Source: Streptomyces sp. NRRL F-525 (GTDB taxonomy: Bacteria > Actinomycetota > Actinomycetes > Streptomycetales > Streptomycetaceae). Taken from it: a stretch of DNA of 64,000 nucleotides. Within the stretch, counting starts at the first letter, position 1. Each line of letters begins with the position of its first letter. Under the pieces are notes generated by a model. That model had not been told where the DNA came from, did not search any database, and worked only from the letters and a program-made list of their open reading frames with translations. A program made the translations under genes and the position numbers. The stretch spans positions 39,958 through 103,957 of the forward strand of contig NZ_JNXE01000037.1 in assembly GCF_000716605.1 (NCBI RefSeq), in the 5' to 3' direction. Shown here piece by piece: positions 9,901 to 17,533 of the stretch.

Positions 9901-10846
9901 CGACCTGTTCCTTCGCGGTCCGCGTGCGCTGCTCGTTGGCCGACTCGGCGCTGGAGAGGGCCTTGGCGGCGGCTTCCTTCGCTTCGCTGAGGACCTTCTC
10001 CGCCTCGAGCCGCGCCTCGCGCAGTGAGGTTTCGGCCTCGGCCATGCGGGTCTCGGCGGCCCGGCTCAGCTCGGTGGCCTGACGTCGGGCGGAATCCGAC
10101 TCGTTGACCGTGGAGCTGCGCAGCTGCTCGGCGTGGTCGGTGGCCTCCTGGGCCTGCGAGGACGCCGCGTTCAGCAGCCGCTCGGCGTCCGTGCGGGCGC
10201 GGCGCAGCAGCTGCTCGGCCTCCGCGCGGGCCGCCTCGGCGTCCATCTCCAGCCGCTGCCGGGCCTCGGTGGCGACGCGCTCGGCCTCGGCGCGGGCGGC
10301 GGCCAGCGCTTGCTCGGCCTCGGCGCGCGACTCGTCGACGAGACGGCGGGCCTGCGACTCGGAGCGGGCGCGGAGCTGCTCGGCCCACGCCACGTTCTCG
10401 TTGACGTGCGACTCGACGGTCTGCCGGCGCTCGGCGAGCTCCTGGTCGAGCTGCTGGCGCCGGGTCACGGCCTCCGTGTGCAGCTCGGCCTGGAGGCGCG
10501 CGGCCTGCTCGGCGTGCTCCTGGAGGATGCGCTGGGTCTGCGCGCGGGCCTGGCTCAGCTCCCGCTCGGCGTCCTGCCGCAACTGGTCGGCCTGGACCTG
10601 GGCATTACGAAGCATCTGCTCGGCCTGATAGCCGATGTCACCGCCGTCGTAAGCCGGTCGGGACATGAGGGTGCGGCGCGCCTCGTGCAGCTTGGCGCGC
10701 AGCACCTCGACCTGGTAGCCGAGGTCCTCGGCATGCTGGATCGCCTTTTCCCGCTCGGTCTTCAGCCGCTCCATCTCGGCCTCGAACCGAGAGAGGTGGT
10801 CGACGTCAGCCGCCGGCTCTCGCTCCTGGCGTTCGTAGCCCCGCAC
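6998..10846 (-). CDS. scy: Scy, giant coiled-coil polarity scaffold
   Basis: ~1282-residue protein that is almost uninterrupted coiled coil. In Streptomyces Scy is the molecular organiser of the tip-organising centre, recruiting DivIVA and FilP and influencing ParA and polar growth. The N-terminal block DHLSRFEAEMERLKTEREKA precedes a long Ala/Glu/Arg region in which units such as EAERLRAEA, AEEEAERIR and ADRVRAEA recur at quasi-regular spacing, giving strong local DNA repetitiveness. I favour the GTG at 10846 (VRGYERQEREPAADV) preceded by GGATGGGA; an in-frame ATG at 10900 would add 18 residues. It is slightly shorter than S. coelicolor Scy (1326 aa as I recall), as expected for repeat-number variation. 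filP follows on the same strand. Confidence 0.93.
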   Translation of the reverse strand: MRGYERQEREPAADVDHLSRFEAEMERLKTEREKAIQHAEDLGYQVEVLRAKLHEARRTLMSRPAYDGGDIGYQAEQMLRNAQVQADQLRQDAERELSQARAQTQRILQEHAEQAARLQAELHTEAVTRRQQLDQELAERRQTVESHVNENVAWAEQLRARSESQARRLVDESRAEAEQALAAARAEAERVATEARQRLEMDAEAARAEAEQLLRRARTDAERLLNAASSQAQEATDHAEQLRSSTVNESDSARRQATELSRAAETRMAEAETSLREARLEAEKVLSEAKEAAAKALSSAESANEQRTRTAKEQVARLVTEATKEAEATKSDAEQVVAEAQAKADKIVAEAEENARSLTAEETASQLAKAARTAEEVLDKASEDAKNTTKAATEEAERIRSEAEAEADRLRAQAHDIAEGLKGAAKDDTKEYRAKTVELQEEARRLRGEAEQLRADAVGEGERIRAEARREAVQQIEEAAKTAEELLSKARADADELRQTATTDSEKVRTEAIERATTLRRQAEETLDRTRKEAERHRAEVIEQSEGIKADAEQAARDLRDETERAIEARREEAAEGLTRLHTETEERLAAAEQALTDAREEAERIRREAAEETERLRGEAADRIRSLQAQAEAEADRLRNEAAADASASRAEGEAIAVRLRSEASAEAERLKTEAQDTADRVRAEAQAAAERLATEASETLAAAQEEAVRRRREAEELLGSAREEAGQERERAREQSEELLASARNRVEEAQSEAVRLVEEADRRATEMVSGAEQHAQQVRESVAGLHEQAQEEIAGIRSAAEHVADRTRREAQEEADRVRADAYSERERATEDANRVRRRAAEETDAAKALAERTVSDAIAEAERLRAESADHAQQARAQASDTIAQADQDAARARADAREDANRIRSDAATQADTLITEVTAEAERLQTETINEAERVRSEAVAKAEKLISDATGDAERLRAEAADTVGSAQQQSERIRSEAARLKANAEADAERVTSAAREESERTLDEARKEANKRRSEAAEQVDTLITETAAEADKLLSEAQQQAQKTTADAEAQADSMVGAARAEADRLVSEGTVEGNSRVEQARTDADELLVGARRDATAIRERSEELRDRITTEIENLHERARRESAETMKSAGDRCDALIKAAEEQLGKAQMKAKELVSEANSEAGKVRIAAVKKAEGLLKEAEQKKATLIREAEELKAEAIREARRTVEEGKRDLEVLVRRREDINAEISRVQDVLEALESFEAPTAAKDGGVKAAATAGATRSGGKSVEG

Positions 10847-11055
10847 TGCGCGGTCCCATCCGTCCCCTGGTCGCGGTTTACTCCAACGAGCGCCGTCCAT
10901 CCACCGAACGGTGCTCCCGGGGAATGGTGTCAGATCAACGACGGAGCATGGGCTGCTGCCCGACGCTCGCCCCCCGAAACCCGGACCCCGGCATGCCGTT
11001 GCCCTGGTTGCGAGCGACGACCGACCCCAACCCTACCGGCCCATATGTACGAGGG

Positions 11056-11496
11056 TCAGTGCTCAGGTGACTCAACAGGCGCCGAAGTGACCAGTTCTGT
11101 CAGTACGCCATGGCAATCCTTTGGGTGCAGGAACGTGATCCGTGACCCCATGGAACCGCGCCGGGGCTCCTCGTACAGAACGCGTACGCCCTTCCCGCGG
11201 ATGTCCTCGGAGTCCGTGTCGACATCCGCCGTACCGAAGGCGATGTGGTGGACCCCCTCCCCGTTCTTCGCCAGCCACTTCCCCACGGCGGAGTCCTCGC
11301 GGGTGGGTTCGAGGAGCTGGAGGTAGGAGGCGCCGCCGTCGTCCGTGTTGTTGATCTTCAACATGGCCTCGCGCACGCCCTGTTCCTCGTTGACCTCGGA
11401 GTGGAACACCTCGAAGCCGTACGTGGCCCGGTAGAACTCGACTGTCTTGTCGAGGTCGAAGCAGGCGATCCCGATGTGGTCGATTCGCGTCAGCAT
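11056..11496 (-). CDS. mce: Methylmalonyl-CoA epimerase
   Basis: 146-residue vicinal-oxygen-chelate enzyme interconverting (2R)- and (2S)-methylmalonyl-CoA, linking propionyl-CoA carboxylase with the B12-dependent mutase. Candidate metal ligands at the family positions are His7 (IDHIGIA), Gln60 (SYLQLLEP), His83/84 (GEGVHHIAF) and Glu134 (LTELV). Length is typical. It diverges from the thiolase gene at 11646 and is close to meaB, which serves the same mutase step, so the group belongs to propionate/methylmalonyl-CoA metabolism, a polyketide precursor supply. Confidence 0.95.
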   Translation of the reverse strand: MLTRIDHIGIACFDLDKTVEFYRATYGFEVFHSEVNEEQGVREAMLKINNTDDGGASYLQLLEPTREDSAVGKWLAKNGEGVHHIAFGTADVDTDSEDIRGKGVRVLYEEPRRGSMGSRITFLHPKDCHGVLTELVTSAPVESPEH

Positions 11497-11645
11497 GTAT
11501 GTAGTGCAGCGCTCGCGCGGTGGTTACGCAACGTGCGCGCGATCACACCGACGGCCCGATGACGGGGTGGACTACCGCTCAGTACATTTCAAGTAAACCC
11601 TCGTTCACTCCTCAGCTGAAACACGCTGGAAGGGGATCGCACCTC

Positions 11646-12848
11646 ATGTCTGGAACGAACAGCACGACCTCGGTGATCGTCTCGGGCGCCCGGACGCCCA
11701 TGGGACGCCTGCTGGGCTCCCTGAAGTCCTTCTCCGGCGCCGATCTCGGCGGCTTCGCGATCAAGGCCGCCCTCGACCGTGCGGGTATCGGTGGCGACCA
11801 GGTCCAGTACGTGATCATGGGCCAGGTGCTCCAGGCCGGGGCAGGGCAGATCCCGGCACGCCAGGCCGCCGTCAAGGCGGGCATCCCCATGAGCGTCCCG
11901 GCGCTCACCATCAACAAGGTCTGCCTCTCGGGCCTCGACGCCATCGCGCTCGCCGACCAGCTCATCCGTGCAGGTGAGTTCGACGTGATCGTCGCGGGCG
12001 GCCAGGAGTCCATGACCAACGCCCCCCACCTGCTCCCCAAGTCCCGCGAGGGCTACAAGTACGGCGCGATCGAGATGCTCGACGCGATGGCCTACGACGG
12101 CCTGACCGACGCCTTCGAGAACATCGCGATGGGCGAGTCCACGGAGAAGCACAACACGCGCCTGGGCATCCAGCGCCCCGAGCAGGACGAGATCGCCGCC
12201 CTGTCCCACCAGCGGGCCGCGGCCGCGCAGCAGAACGGCGTCTTCGAGGCCGAGATCACCCCGGTCGAGATCCCGCAGCGCAAGGGCGACGCGGTCGTCT
12301 TCAGCAAGGACGAGGGCATCCGCGCGGAGACCACGGTCGAGTCGCTGGGCAAGCTGCGTCCGGCGTTCACGAAGGACGGCACGATCACCGCCGGTTCCGC
12401 CTCGCAGATCTCGGACGGTGCGGCGGCCGTGGTCGTGATGAGCAAGACCAAGGCGCAGGAGCTGGGCCTGGAGTGGATCGCCGAGATCGGCGCCCACGGA
12501 AATGTGGCGGGACCCGACAACTCCCTCCAGTCGCAGCCCTCGAACGCGATCCTGCACGCCCTCAAGAAGGAGGGCCTGGAAGTCGAGAACCTCGACCTGA
12601 TCGAGATCAACGAGGCCTTCGCCGCCGTAGCGGTCCAGTCAATGAAGGACCTCGGGGTGTCCACGGAAAAGGTGAACGTCAACGGCGGCGCCATCGCCCT
12701 GGGCCACCCCATCGGCATGTCCGGCGCCCGGCTCGTCCTGCACCTGGCCCTGGAGCTCAAGCGGCGCGGCGGCGGGGTCGGCGCGGCGGCACTGTGCGGC
12801 GGCGGCGGTCAGGGTGACGCGCTGATCGTGCGGGTACCCAAGGCCTGA
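11646..12848 (+). CDS. Acetyl-CoA C-acetyltransferase (thiolase II)
   Basis: 400-residue thiolase condensing two acetyl-CoA, or cleaving acetoacetyl-CoA. The start ATG at 11646 ([18 protein letters not shown]) has GGAAGGGGA upstream; the open frame extends further 5' but without a plausible start. The nucleophilic Cys is Cys93 in NKVCLSGL, the catalytic His lies in [11 protein letters not shown] and the second Cys in LCGGGGQGD, close to the C-terminus. It precedes meaB by 30 bp on the same strand, so co-transcription is likely. It could serve acetoacetyl-CoA formation for the ethylmalonyl-CoA route or degradation; the sequence does not decide. Confidence 0.94.
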   Translation: MSGTNSTTSVIVSGARTPMGRLLGSLKSFSGADLGGFAIKAALDRAGIGGDQVQYVIMGQVLQAGAGQIPARQAAVKAGIPMSVPALTINKVCLSGLDAIALADQLIRAGEFDVIVAGGQESMTNAPHLLPKSREGYKYGAIEMLDAMAYDGLTDAFENIAMGESTEKHNTRLGIQRPEQDEIAALSHQRAAAAQQNGVFEAEITPVEIPQRKGDAVVFSKDEGIRAETTVESLGKLRPAFTKDGTITAGSASQISDGAAAVVVMSKTKAQELGLEWIAEIGAHGNVAGPDNSLQSQPSNAILHALKKEGLEVENLDLIEINEAFAAVAVQSMKDLGVSTEKVNVNGGAIALGHPIGMSGARLVLHLALELKRRGGGVGAAALCGGGGQGDALIVRVPKA

Positions 12849-12878
12849 GCCCGTACATACGTCGCTAGGAATGGAGCT

Positions 12879-13838
12879 GTGATGCAGGACGTCGCCTCGC
12901 TGGTGGCCCAGGCCAGGGAAGGCCGGCCGCGGGCCGTGGCCCGGCTGATCTCCCTGGTGGAGGGGGCGTCCCCCCAACTCCGGGAGGTCATGGCGACCCT
13001 CGCACCGCTGACCGGCGGGGCCTACGTCGTCGGCCTCACCGGATCGCCGGGCGTGGGCAAGTCGACATCCACGTCCGCGCTGGTCACGGCGTACCGCAAG
13101 CAGGGCAGGCGGGTCGGCGTCCTGGCCGTCGACCCGTCCTCGCCGTTCTCGGGCGGCGCCCTGCTCGGCGACCGCGTCCGCATGTCGGACCACTCCTCCG
13201 ACCCCGGCGTCTACATCCGCTCGATGGCCACCCGCGGCCACCTCGGCGGCCTCGCCTGGTCGGCCCCGCAGGCGATCCGCGTCCTGGACGCGGCGGGCTG
13301 CGACGTGATCCTGGTCGAGACGGTCGGGGTGGGCCAGTCGGAGGTCGAGATCGCCTCCCAGGCGGACACGTCGGTCGTCCTCCTGGCCCCCGGGATGGGC
13401 GACGGCATCCAGGCGGCCAAGGCCGGAATCCTGGAGATCGGCGACGTCTACGTCGTCAACAAGGCCGACCGCGACGGCGCCGACGCGACCGCCCGCGAGC
13501 TGAACCACATGCTGGGCCTCGGCGAGTCCCGTGGCCCCGGCGACTGGCGCCCCCCGATCGTCAAGACGGTCGCCTCCCGCTCCGAGGGCATCGACGAGGT
13601 CGTGGAGGCGCTGGAGAAGCACCGGGCGTGGATGGAGGAGCACGGCGTCCTCGCGGAGCGCCGAACGGCCCGCGCCGCCCGCGAGGTGGAGACGATCGCG
13701 GTGACGGCCCTGCGCGCCCGCATCGGTGACCTGCACGGGGACCGACGGATCGGGGTTCTCGCCGAGCGGGTCGTGGCGGGGGAGTTGGACCCGTACCGGG
13801 CGGCGGACGAACTGATCGCGGGCATCACGGAGGGATGA
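12879..13838 (+). CDS. meaB: MeaB/ArgK-type GTPase, chaperone of methylmalonyl-CoA mutase
   Basis: 319-residue G3E-family GTPase that protects and reloads B12-dependent acyl-CoA mutases. Walker A is GSPGVGKS (about residues 55-62), the switch region includes VDPSSPFSGGALLGDRVRM, and the base-specificity motif NKAD lies in VYVVNKADRDGAD. Older annotation (LAO/AO transport system ATPase) is misleading. GTG at 12879 and ATG at 12882 are both possible starts. The neighbours mce and thiolase, and icmA at 27.2 kb, give it plausible mutase clients; mutAB is not in this window. Confidence 0.93.
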   Translation: MMQDVASLVAQAREGRPRAVARLISLVEGASPQLREVMATLAPLTGGAYVVGLTGSPGVGKSTSTSALVTAYRKQGRRVGVLAVDPSSPFSGGALLGDRVRMSDHSSDPGVYIRSMATRGHLGGLAWSAPQAIRVLDAAGCDVILVETVGVGQSEVEIASQADTSVVLLAPGMGDGIQAAKAGILEIGDVYVVNKADRDGADATARELNHMLGLGESRGPGDWRPPIVKTVASRSEGIDEVVEALEKHRAWMEEHGVLAERRTARAAREVETIAVTALRARIGDLHGDRRIGVLAERVVAGELDPYRAADELIAGITEG

Positions 13839-13867
13839 TCGCGGGGGCCACGGACAGCCAACTCGAT

Positions 13868-13900
13868 GGTCAACACCCGTGTCCCGTTGGTACGTTGACC
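13868..13900. promoter_or_regulatory. Possible promoter/operator upstream of MFS gene
   Basis: Inverted repeat GGTCAAC (13868-13874) / GTTGACC (13894-13900). The right arm contains TTGACC, which could be a -35 element with a weak GGCATA -10 about 16 nt further. It lies in the 183-bp gap between meaB and the MFS gene. Weak evidence. Confidence 0.3.
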
Positions 13901-14021
13901 GTGTGTTCCTCCTCTTGGCATAGGGCCCGCCCCGGCCCGCGCACGGCAGACGACAGTCGCATCGCCGTCGCGCGGCCCACAGGCGTCCCCTTCTCCTGCC
14001 TCCAGTTGAGGAACTTCTCGC

Positions 14022-15254
14022 ATGTCCGCGTCTTCTTCCACGCCGGCTCCGGCGTGCCCTTCGTATGCCGCCGTACTCCAAGTCCCGTACGCCCGCCGCA
14101 CGTTCGCGGCCGCGCTCGTAGGCCGTCTGTCGTACGGCATGGTCTCCCCGGCGGTCCTGCTCGCGGTCGTCCGCGCCACCGGCTCCTACGCCGCCGCCGG
14201 CACGATCATGGCCGTCTTCGGCACCGCGACCGTCCTCCTCCTGCCCCTGCGCGCCGCCCTGGTCGACCGCCACGGCCCGCGCCGCGCCCTCCTCCCCATG
14301 GCGATGCTCTACGGCGGTCTCCTGTGCGTCCTCGCGGCGGTGAGCTGGAGCCCCGGGACGCCGGAGGTGGTGCTCGGCGCGGTGGCCGCGCTGACGGGCA
14401 TGTGCGCGCCCCCGCTGGGACCCACGATGCGCTCCGTGTGGGCCGAACTCGTCGGTGACCGTGGGTTGTTGCAGCGCGCGTACAGCCTCGACGGTGTCGC
14501 GGAGGAACTCCTGTACGTCGTCGGCCCGTTGGCCGTCGGCGGCGTGCTCAGTTTCGCTCCACCGGCTGCGGGGGTGCTGCTCAGCGCGGCCCTCATCGTG
14601 ACCGGGACGATCGCGTTCGTCCTGTCACCGGCGCTGTCGGGTGTGCGTGTATCGGCAGGCGCGGGGCGGGGGTTGAGGCCGGCGCGGGTTCGTGGGCTGC
14701 TCGGTCCGGTGGTCGTGGCCGGGGGGATGGGGCTCGCGTTGAGTGCGGTCTATCTGCTGGTGATGGCGTTCGTGGAGCAGCGGGGGTACGGCGATGACGT
14801 GGTGCCGTGGGTGTTGGCGGCGTTGTCGGCGGGCAGTGCGGTGGGTGGGCTTCTGAACGGGGCGGTCAACTGGCGTGTGGCTGCGCGGGTTCGGTTGTCC
14901 GGGGCCGCGTTGGGGCTTGGGGTGGCGTTGGCTGCGGCCGGTTTTGCCTCGGGGGTGTGGTCGCTCACCGTGGCGGTTGGGTGTGCGGGTCTCTTTGTGG
15001 CGCCGGCGTTGACGACTGCGTATCTGCTCGCCGATGAGGTGGCTTCGCCGGAGGTGCGGACGCAGGTGGGGGCGTGGGTCAACATGGCGGTGAACGCGGG
15101 GAGTTCGGGTGGGTCGGTGGTGACGGGGCTGCTTGTGGGGCGGGTGCCGTTGGGGGTTTGTTTCGTGGTTGCCGGGGTGGTGGCTGGGGGTGCGGGGGTC
15201 GTGTCTTGGCTGCCGGCTCGTGGTGGCTGGTCGCGCAGTTCCCCGCGCCCCTAA
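14022..15254 (+). CDS. MFS transporter
   Basis: 410-residue, about 12-helix major facilitator protein. The N-terminal part contains YGMVSPAVLLAVVRATGSYAAAG and the loop LRAALVDRHGPRRALLP (motif-A-like). Base usage shifts towards G/T-rich in the 3' third (from about 14.7 kb) although the frame stays open. The last residues (GWSRSSPRP) and the stop are encoded by a 30-bp sequence (15227-15256) that I recognise as a frequent Streptomyces intergenic repeat, so the native C-terminus may have been replaced. Substrate unknown. Confidence 0.85.
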   Translation: MSASSSTPAPACPSYAAVLQVPYARRTFAAALVGRLSYGMVSPAVLLAVVRATGSYAAAGTIMAVFGTATVLLLPLRAALVDRHGPRRALLPMAMLYGGLLCVLAAVSWSPGTPEVVLGAVAALTGMCAPPLGPTMRSVWAELVGDRGLLQRAYSLDGVAEELLYVVGPLAVGGVLSFAPPAAGVLLSAALIVTGTIAFVLSPALSGVRVSAGAGRGLRPARVRGLLGPVVVAGGMGLALSAVYLLVMAFVEQRGYGDDVVPWVLAALSAGSAVGGLLNGAVNWRVAARVRLSGAALGLGVALAAAGFASGVWSLTVAVGCAGLFVAPALTTAYLLADEVASPEVRTQVGAWVNMAVNAGSSGGSVVTGLLVGRVPLGVCFVVAGVVAGGAGVVSWLPARGGWSRSSPRP

Positions 15255-15256
15255 AA
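15227..15256. repeat. Common Streptomyces GC-rich repeat at gene 3' end
   Basis: The segment CGCGCAGTTCCCCGCGCCCC followed by TAAA forms the last codons and stop of the MFS gene. From general knowledge this string is repeated many times in Streptomyces genomes near gene ends. Only one copy is seen in this window. Confidence 0.5.
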
Positions 15257-15318
15257 GCAGGGCGTTGTCGTGCCCCGGCATTGCAGGTCCCGGGCGGTTG
15301 CCATGCAGCCGTCCGGGA

Positions 15319-15418
15319 CCTCTCCAGCGCAGGTGGCCAATATTCAGCCGGCCCGTCCCTGCCTCTCCACCGCAGGTCGGCGCAATCCGGTCCGTCCGGT
15401 GCCTCTCCAACGCAGGGC
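15319..15418. repeat. Degenerate ~40-bp tandem repeats
   Basis: Units beginning CCTCTCC-(A/C)-(G/C/A)CGCAGG start at 15319, 15362 and 15402. Each continues with a variant of CAATATTCAGCC...GTCC; the last merges into the 77-bp repeat at 15419. They fill the intergenic space between convergent MFS and marR genes. Confidence 0.65.
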
Positions 15419-15495
15419 GGCAATATTCAGCCCGTCCGGCGTTTGAGGACGAGGCCCCTTTAGGGCCGATGGGGGTCTGGGGGCGGAGCCCCCAG
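15419..15495 (+). repeat. 77-bp intergenic repeat, copy 1
   Basis: This matches the reverse complement of 61724-61800 at 74 of 77 positions by my alignment. It contains the GTCCGGCGTTTGAGGACGAG core, a GGCCCCTTTAGGGCC hairpin and a terminal CTGGGGGCGGAGCCCCCAG hairpin. Its position between convergent genes suggests a terminator-like repeat that spreads in Streptomyces. Confidence 0.85.
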
Positions 15496-15518
15496 AACGG
15501 CCTCGGCGCGACGGACGG

Positions 15519-15995
15519 TCAGGGGCGTCCCCGTTGGCCCCTCAGGTGTTCCGCGATCGGCTTCAGCGTGCTGCTGAGGTCCGACAGGCCATCGGGGCTG
15601 ACGAGGTCGATGAAGTGGCGGCGTACGGAGGCGACATGGTGGGGCGCGACCTTCTTCATCGTCTCCAGGCCGTGGTCCGTCAGCACCGCGTACAGGCCCC
15701 GGCGGTCCGACTCGCAGTTCTCCCGGCGGACCAGATCCGCGTTCTCCATGCGGGTGATCTGGTGCGATAGGCGGCTCTTGGACTGGAGCGTGGCGGCCGC
15801 GAGGTCGCTCATCCGCAGCCGTACGTCCTCCGCCTCGGAGAGGTTCACCAGGATCTCGTAGTCGTTCATCGTCAGGCCGAACGGCTGCAGGTCCTTCTCG
15901 AGTTGGTACGTCAGCAGCCTGTTGACCTCCAGATGGGTGCGCCAGGCGCACTGCTCCTCATCGGTCAGCCAGCGCGTGGCCGTCTCGGTCTCCAT
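15519..15995 (-). CDS. absC: MarR family regulator, AbsC-like
   Basis: 158-residue winged-helix regulator. The core contains MNDYEILVNLSEAEDVRLRM, the recognition region around SKSRLSHQITRMENADLV and the wing ENCESDRRGLYAVLT. Length and its place in the scy-icmA interval match S. coelicolor AbsC (SCO5405 as I recall), a zinc-responsive MarR protein needed for antibiotic production under zinc limitation. The start ATG at 15995 is preceded by an AT-rich stretch (TCTACCTAAAATGTTGAAA) that could hold promoter or operator sequences. The specific AbsC identity rests on synteny and length; MarR membership is clear. Confidence 0.85.
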   Translation of the reverse strand: METETATRWLTDEEQCAWRTHLEVNRLLTYQLEKDLQPFGLTMNDYEILVNLSEAEDVRLRMSDLAAATLQSKSRLSHQITRMENADLVRRENCESDRRGLYAVLTDHGLETMKKVAPHHVASVRRHFIDLVSPDGLSDLSSTLKPIAEHLRGQRGRP

Positions 15996-16087
15996 GAATG
16001 AAGTCTACCTAAAATGTTGAAAGGCGAACTAGTGAGGGTGGCGTGACGGCGCGCACACGTTCGACGTCACACTCCGCAGACTACCGC

Positions 16088-16885
16088 TCACAGCCCGAAG
16101 CGACGCTGGAGGTCCCCCAGCTGTCCGGGAAGGCGCGGTGCGCCCGCTTGCTGTGCGGGGCCTGTGGGGACCCCGCCCCCGCCCGGTACCCCCGGCTCGT
16201 GCGGCACAACCCCTGTGGCCTGCTCGGGCATCAGGTTCTCCGACGACTGGAGCAGCACCGTGCCCGCCCCGACGAACTCGAACTGGTGCTCCTCCCCGGA
16301 GGCCCCGCCGATGCCCGTCATCGCACGTAGACCGCCCATCAGGCCGGTCATGTACGCGTGGTCGTAGTGATGGCAGGGGGAGGGGCAGTCGGCCCAGCCG
16401 ACGAGGGCCTGCGGATCCACCCGGATCGGGGGTTCCACGAACACCACCGGGCCGCTCGACGCGGCCACGATCTTGCCCGTTCCGATGAGTGTCAGAAACC
16501 CGGGAACAATCGACTGCTTGAGAGCGAGACTTGGCTGAAAAGCGAGCAGGTTGCCCGAGCGAATGGTCATGTTGGCGTCTTCGAGGTCGTACGCGTTGAC
16601 GTCGAAGGCCCGGTCGGCGAGCAGCATCTTGCCCGAGCCGTCCGCCACGACCCAGTCGCTCGCGTGCAGAGGCGAATGGAACGACGTACGGACAAGTCGG
16701 TCGAGTCGCCCGTGCCCGATGCCGTTGAACTCCATCGAGCCGTAGTAGGCGATCATCTTCCCCTTCTGCAGGAACCACTGGCTCCCCTTGAGCTCCACGC
16801 AGAAGGTGTACTTGTTGACGTTGTCGTCGACCGGGAGGGTCATCGGGTCGTAGATCGTGGGGCCCGATCCCGCGTACTGGCTCAC
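16088..16885 (-). CDS. AIM24 family protein (third of three paralogues)
   Basis: 265-residue AIM24/DUF124 family protein of unknown biochemical role; the fold is a beta-rich trimer related to TRAP. GTG at 16885 overlaps the stop of the preceding paralogue (GTGA). It is longer than its two neighbours because it ends in a Pro/Gly/Gln-rich tail after ENLMPEQATG. The segment WADCPSPCHHYDH is Cys/His-rich and absent from the neighbours, so metal binding is conceivable. Likely the last gene of the AIM24 operon. Confidence 0.85.
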   Translation of the reverse strand: MSQYAGSGPTIYDPMTLPVDDNVNKYTFCVELKGSQWFLQKGKMIAYYGSMEFNGIGHGRLDRLVRTSFHSPLHASDWVVADGSGKMLLADRAFDVNAYDLEDANMTIRSGNLLAFQPSLALKQSIVPGFLTLIGTGKIVAASSGPVVFVEPPIRVDPQALVGWADCPSPCHHYDHAYMTGLMGGLRAMTGIGGASGEEHQFEFVGAGTVLLQSSENLMPEQATGVVPHEPGVPGGGGVPTGPAQQAGAPRLPGQLGDLQRRFGL

Positions 16886-17532
16886 AGCTTCTCCTCGGAC
16901 GCCTGGACGTACACCGCGCCGTTGCCGCTCAGCTCCAGCTGGAACGCCTCGCCGGAGCCCCGGCCCACCATGTCGCGCCAACCGAGCGCCGCGGACAGCT
17001 TGTTGCGTACGTCGCCGTGGTGGGCGACGTAGGCCTGCGGGTCGACGTGGACGGGTCTGCCGGGGGTGATCGGGACCTCGAAGACGCCGCCGTGGGCCAT
17101 CACGGCGACCGCGCCCTGACCCTGGAGGGTGGTCGTGAACAGGCCCTGGCCGGTGACCTGGCCGCGGACCATGCCCATCACGCCGCCCTGCGAGCCCATG
17201 AACATCGTGCCCTGCTGGAGGGTGCCCTCGAAGGCGAGCAGGCGGTCAGCCTCCACGTAGAGGGTGTCTCCGGTGAGGTTGATGATCTGGATGTGGTGGC
17301 CGCCGTGACCGAACATCACGGTGCCGCTGCCCTCGACGGTCATCAGGGGGGTCGCCTCGTTCGCCACCCGGCGTCCGAGCATCGACATCACACCGCCCTG
17401 GCCGCCCTGGATGTTCGGGGTGAAGGAGACGTCGCCCTTGTAGGCGAGCATCGCGCCGCGCTGACTGAACAGCCGCTGGCCCGGCACGACCGTGGCCTGG
17501 ATCATCTTCGAGTTGATCTCGGTGAACGCCAT
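16882..17532 (-). CDS. AIM24 family protein (second of three paralogues)
   Basis: 216 residues with the family pattern of short Gly-bounded beta strands (QGGVMSMLGRRVANE, GHGGHHIQIINL, GSQGGVMGMVRGQVTGQGLF). It starts 1 nt after the upstream paralogue's stop and overlaps the next gene, so all three are translationally linked. Function unknown; in actinobacteria such genes often occur as tandem triplets, which suggests a heteromeric complex. Confidence 0.88.
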   Translation of the reverse strand: MAFTEINSKMIQATVVPGQRLFSQRGAMLAYKGDVSFTPNIQGGQGGVMSMLGRRVANEATPLMTVEGSGTVMFGHGGHHIQIINLTGDTLYVEADRLLAFEGTLQQGTMFMGSQGGVMGMVRGQVTGQGLFTTTLQGQGAVAVMAHGGVFEVPITPGRPVHVDPQAYVAHHGDVRNKLSAALGWRDMVGRGSGEAFQLELSGNGAVYVQASEEKL

Positions 17533-17533
17533 G

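Noticed and set aside
8222..10082. Long plus-strand open frames opposite scy
   Set aside because: Antisense shadows of a repetitive Glu/Ala/Arg coding sequence (Leu/Gly- or Ser/Ala/Arg-rich translations); no start signals or domains.
12879..13838. Arginine/ornithine transport ATPase (old ArgK name)
   Set aside because: Sequence and location beside mce identify the MeaB-type mutase chaperone.
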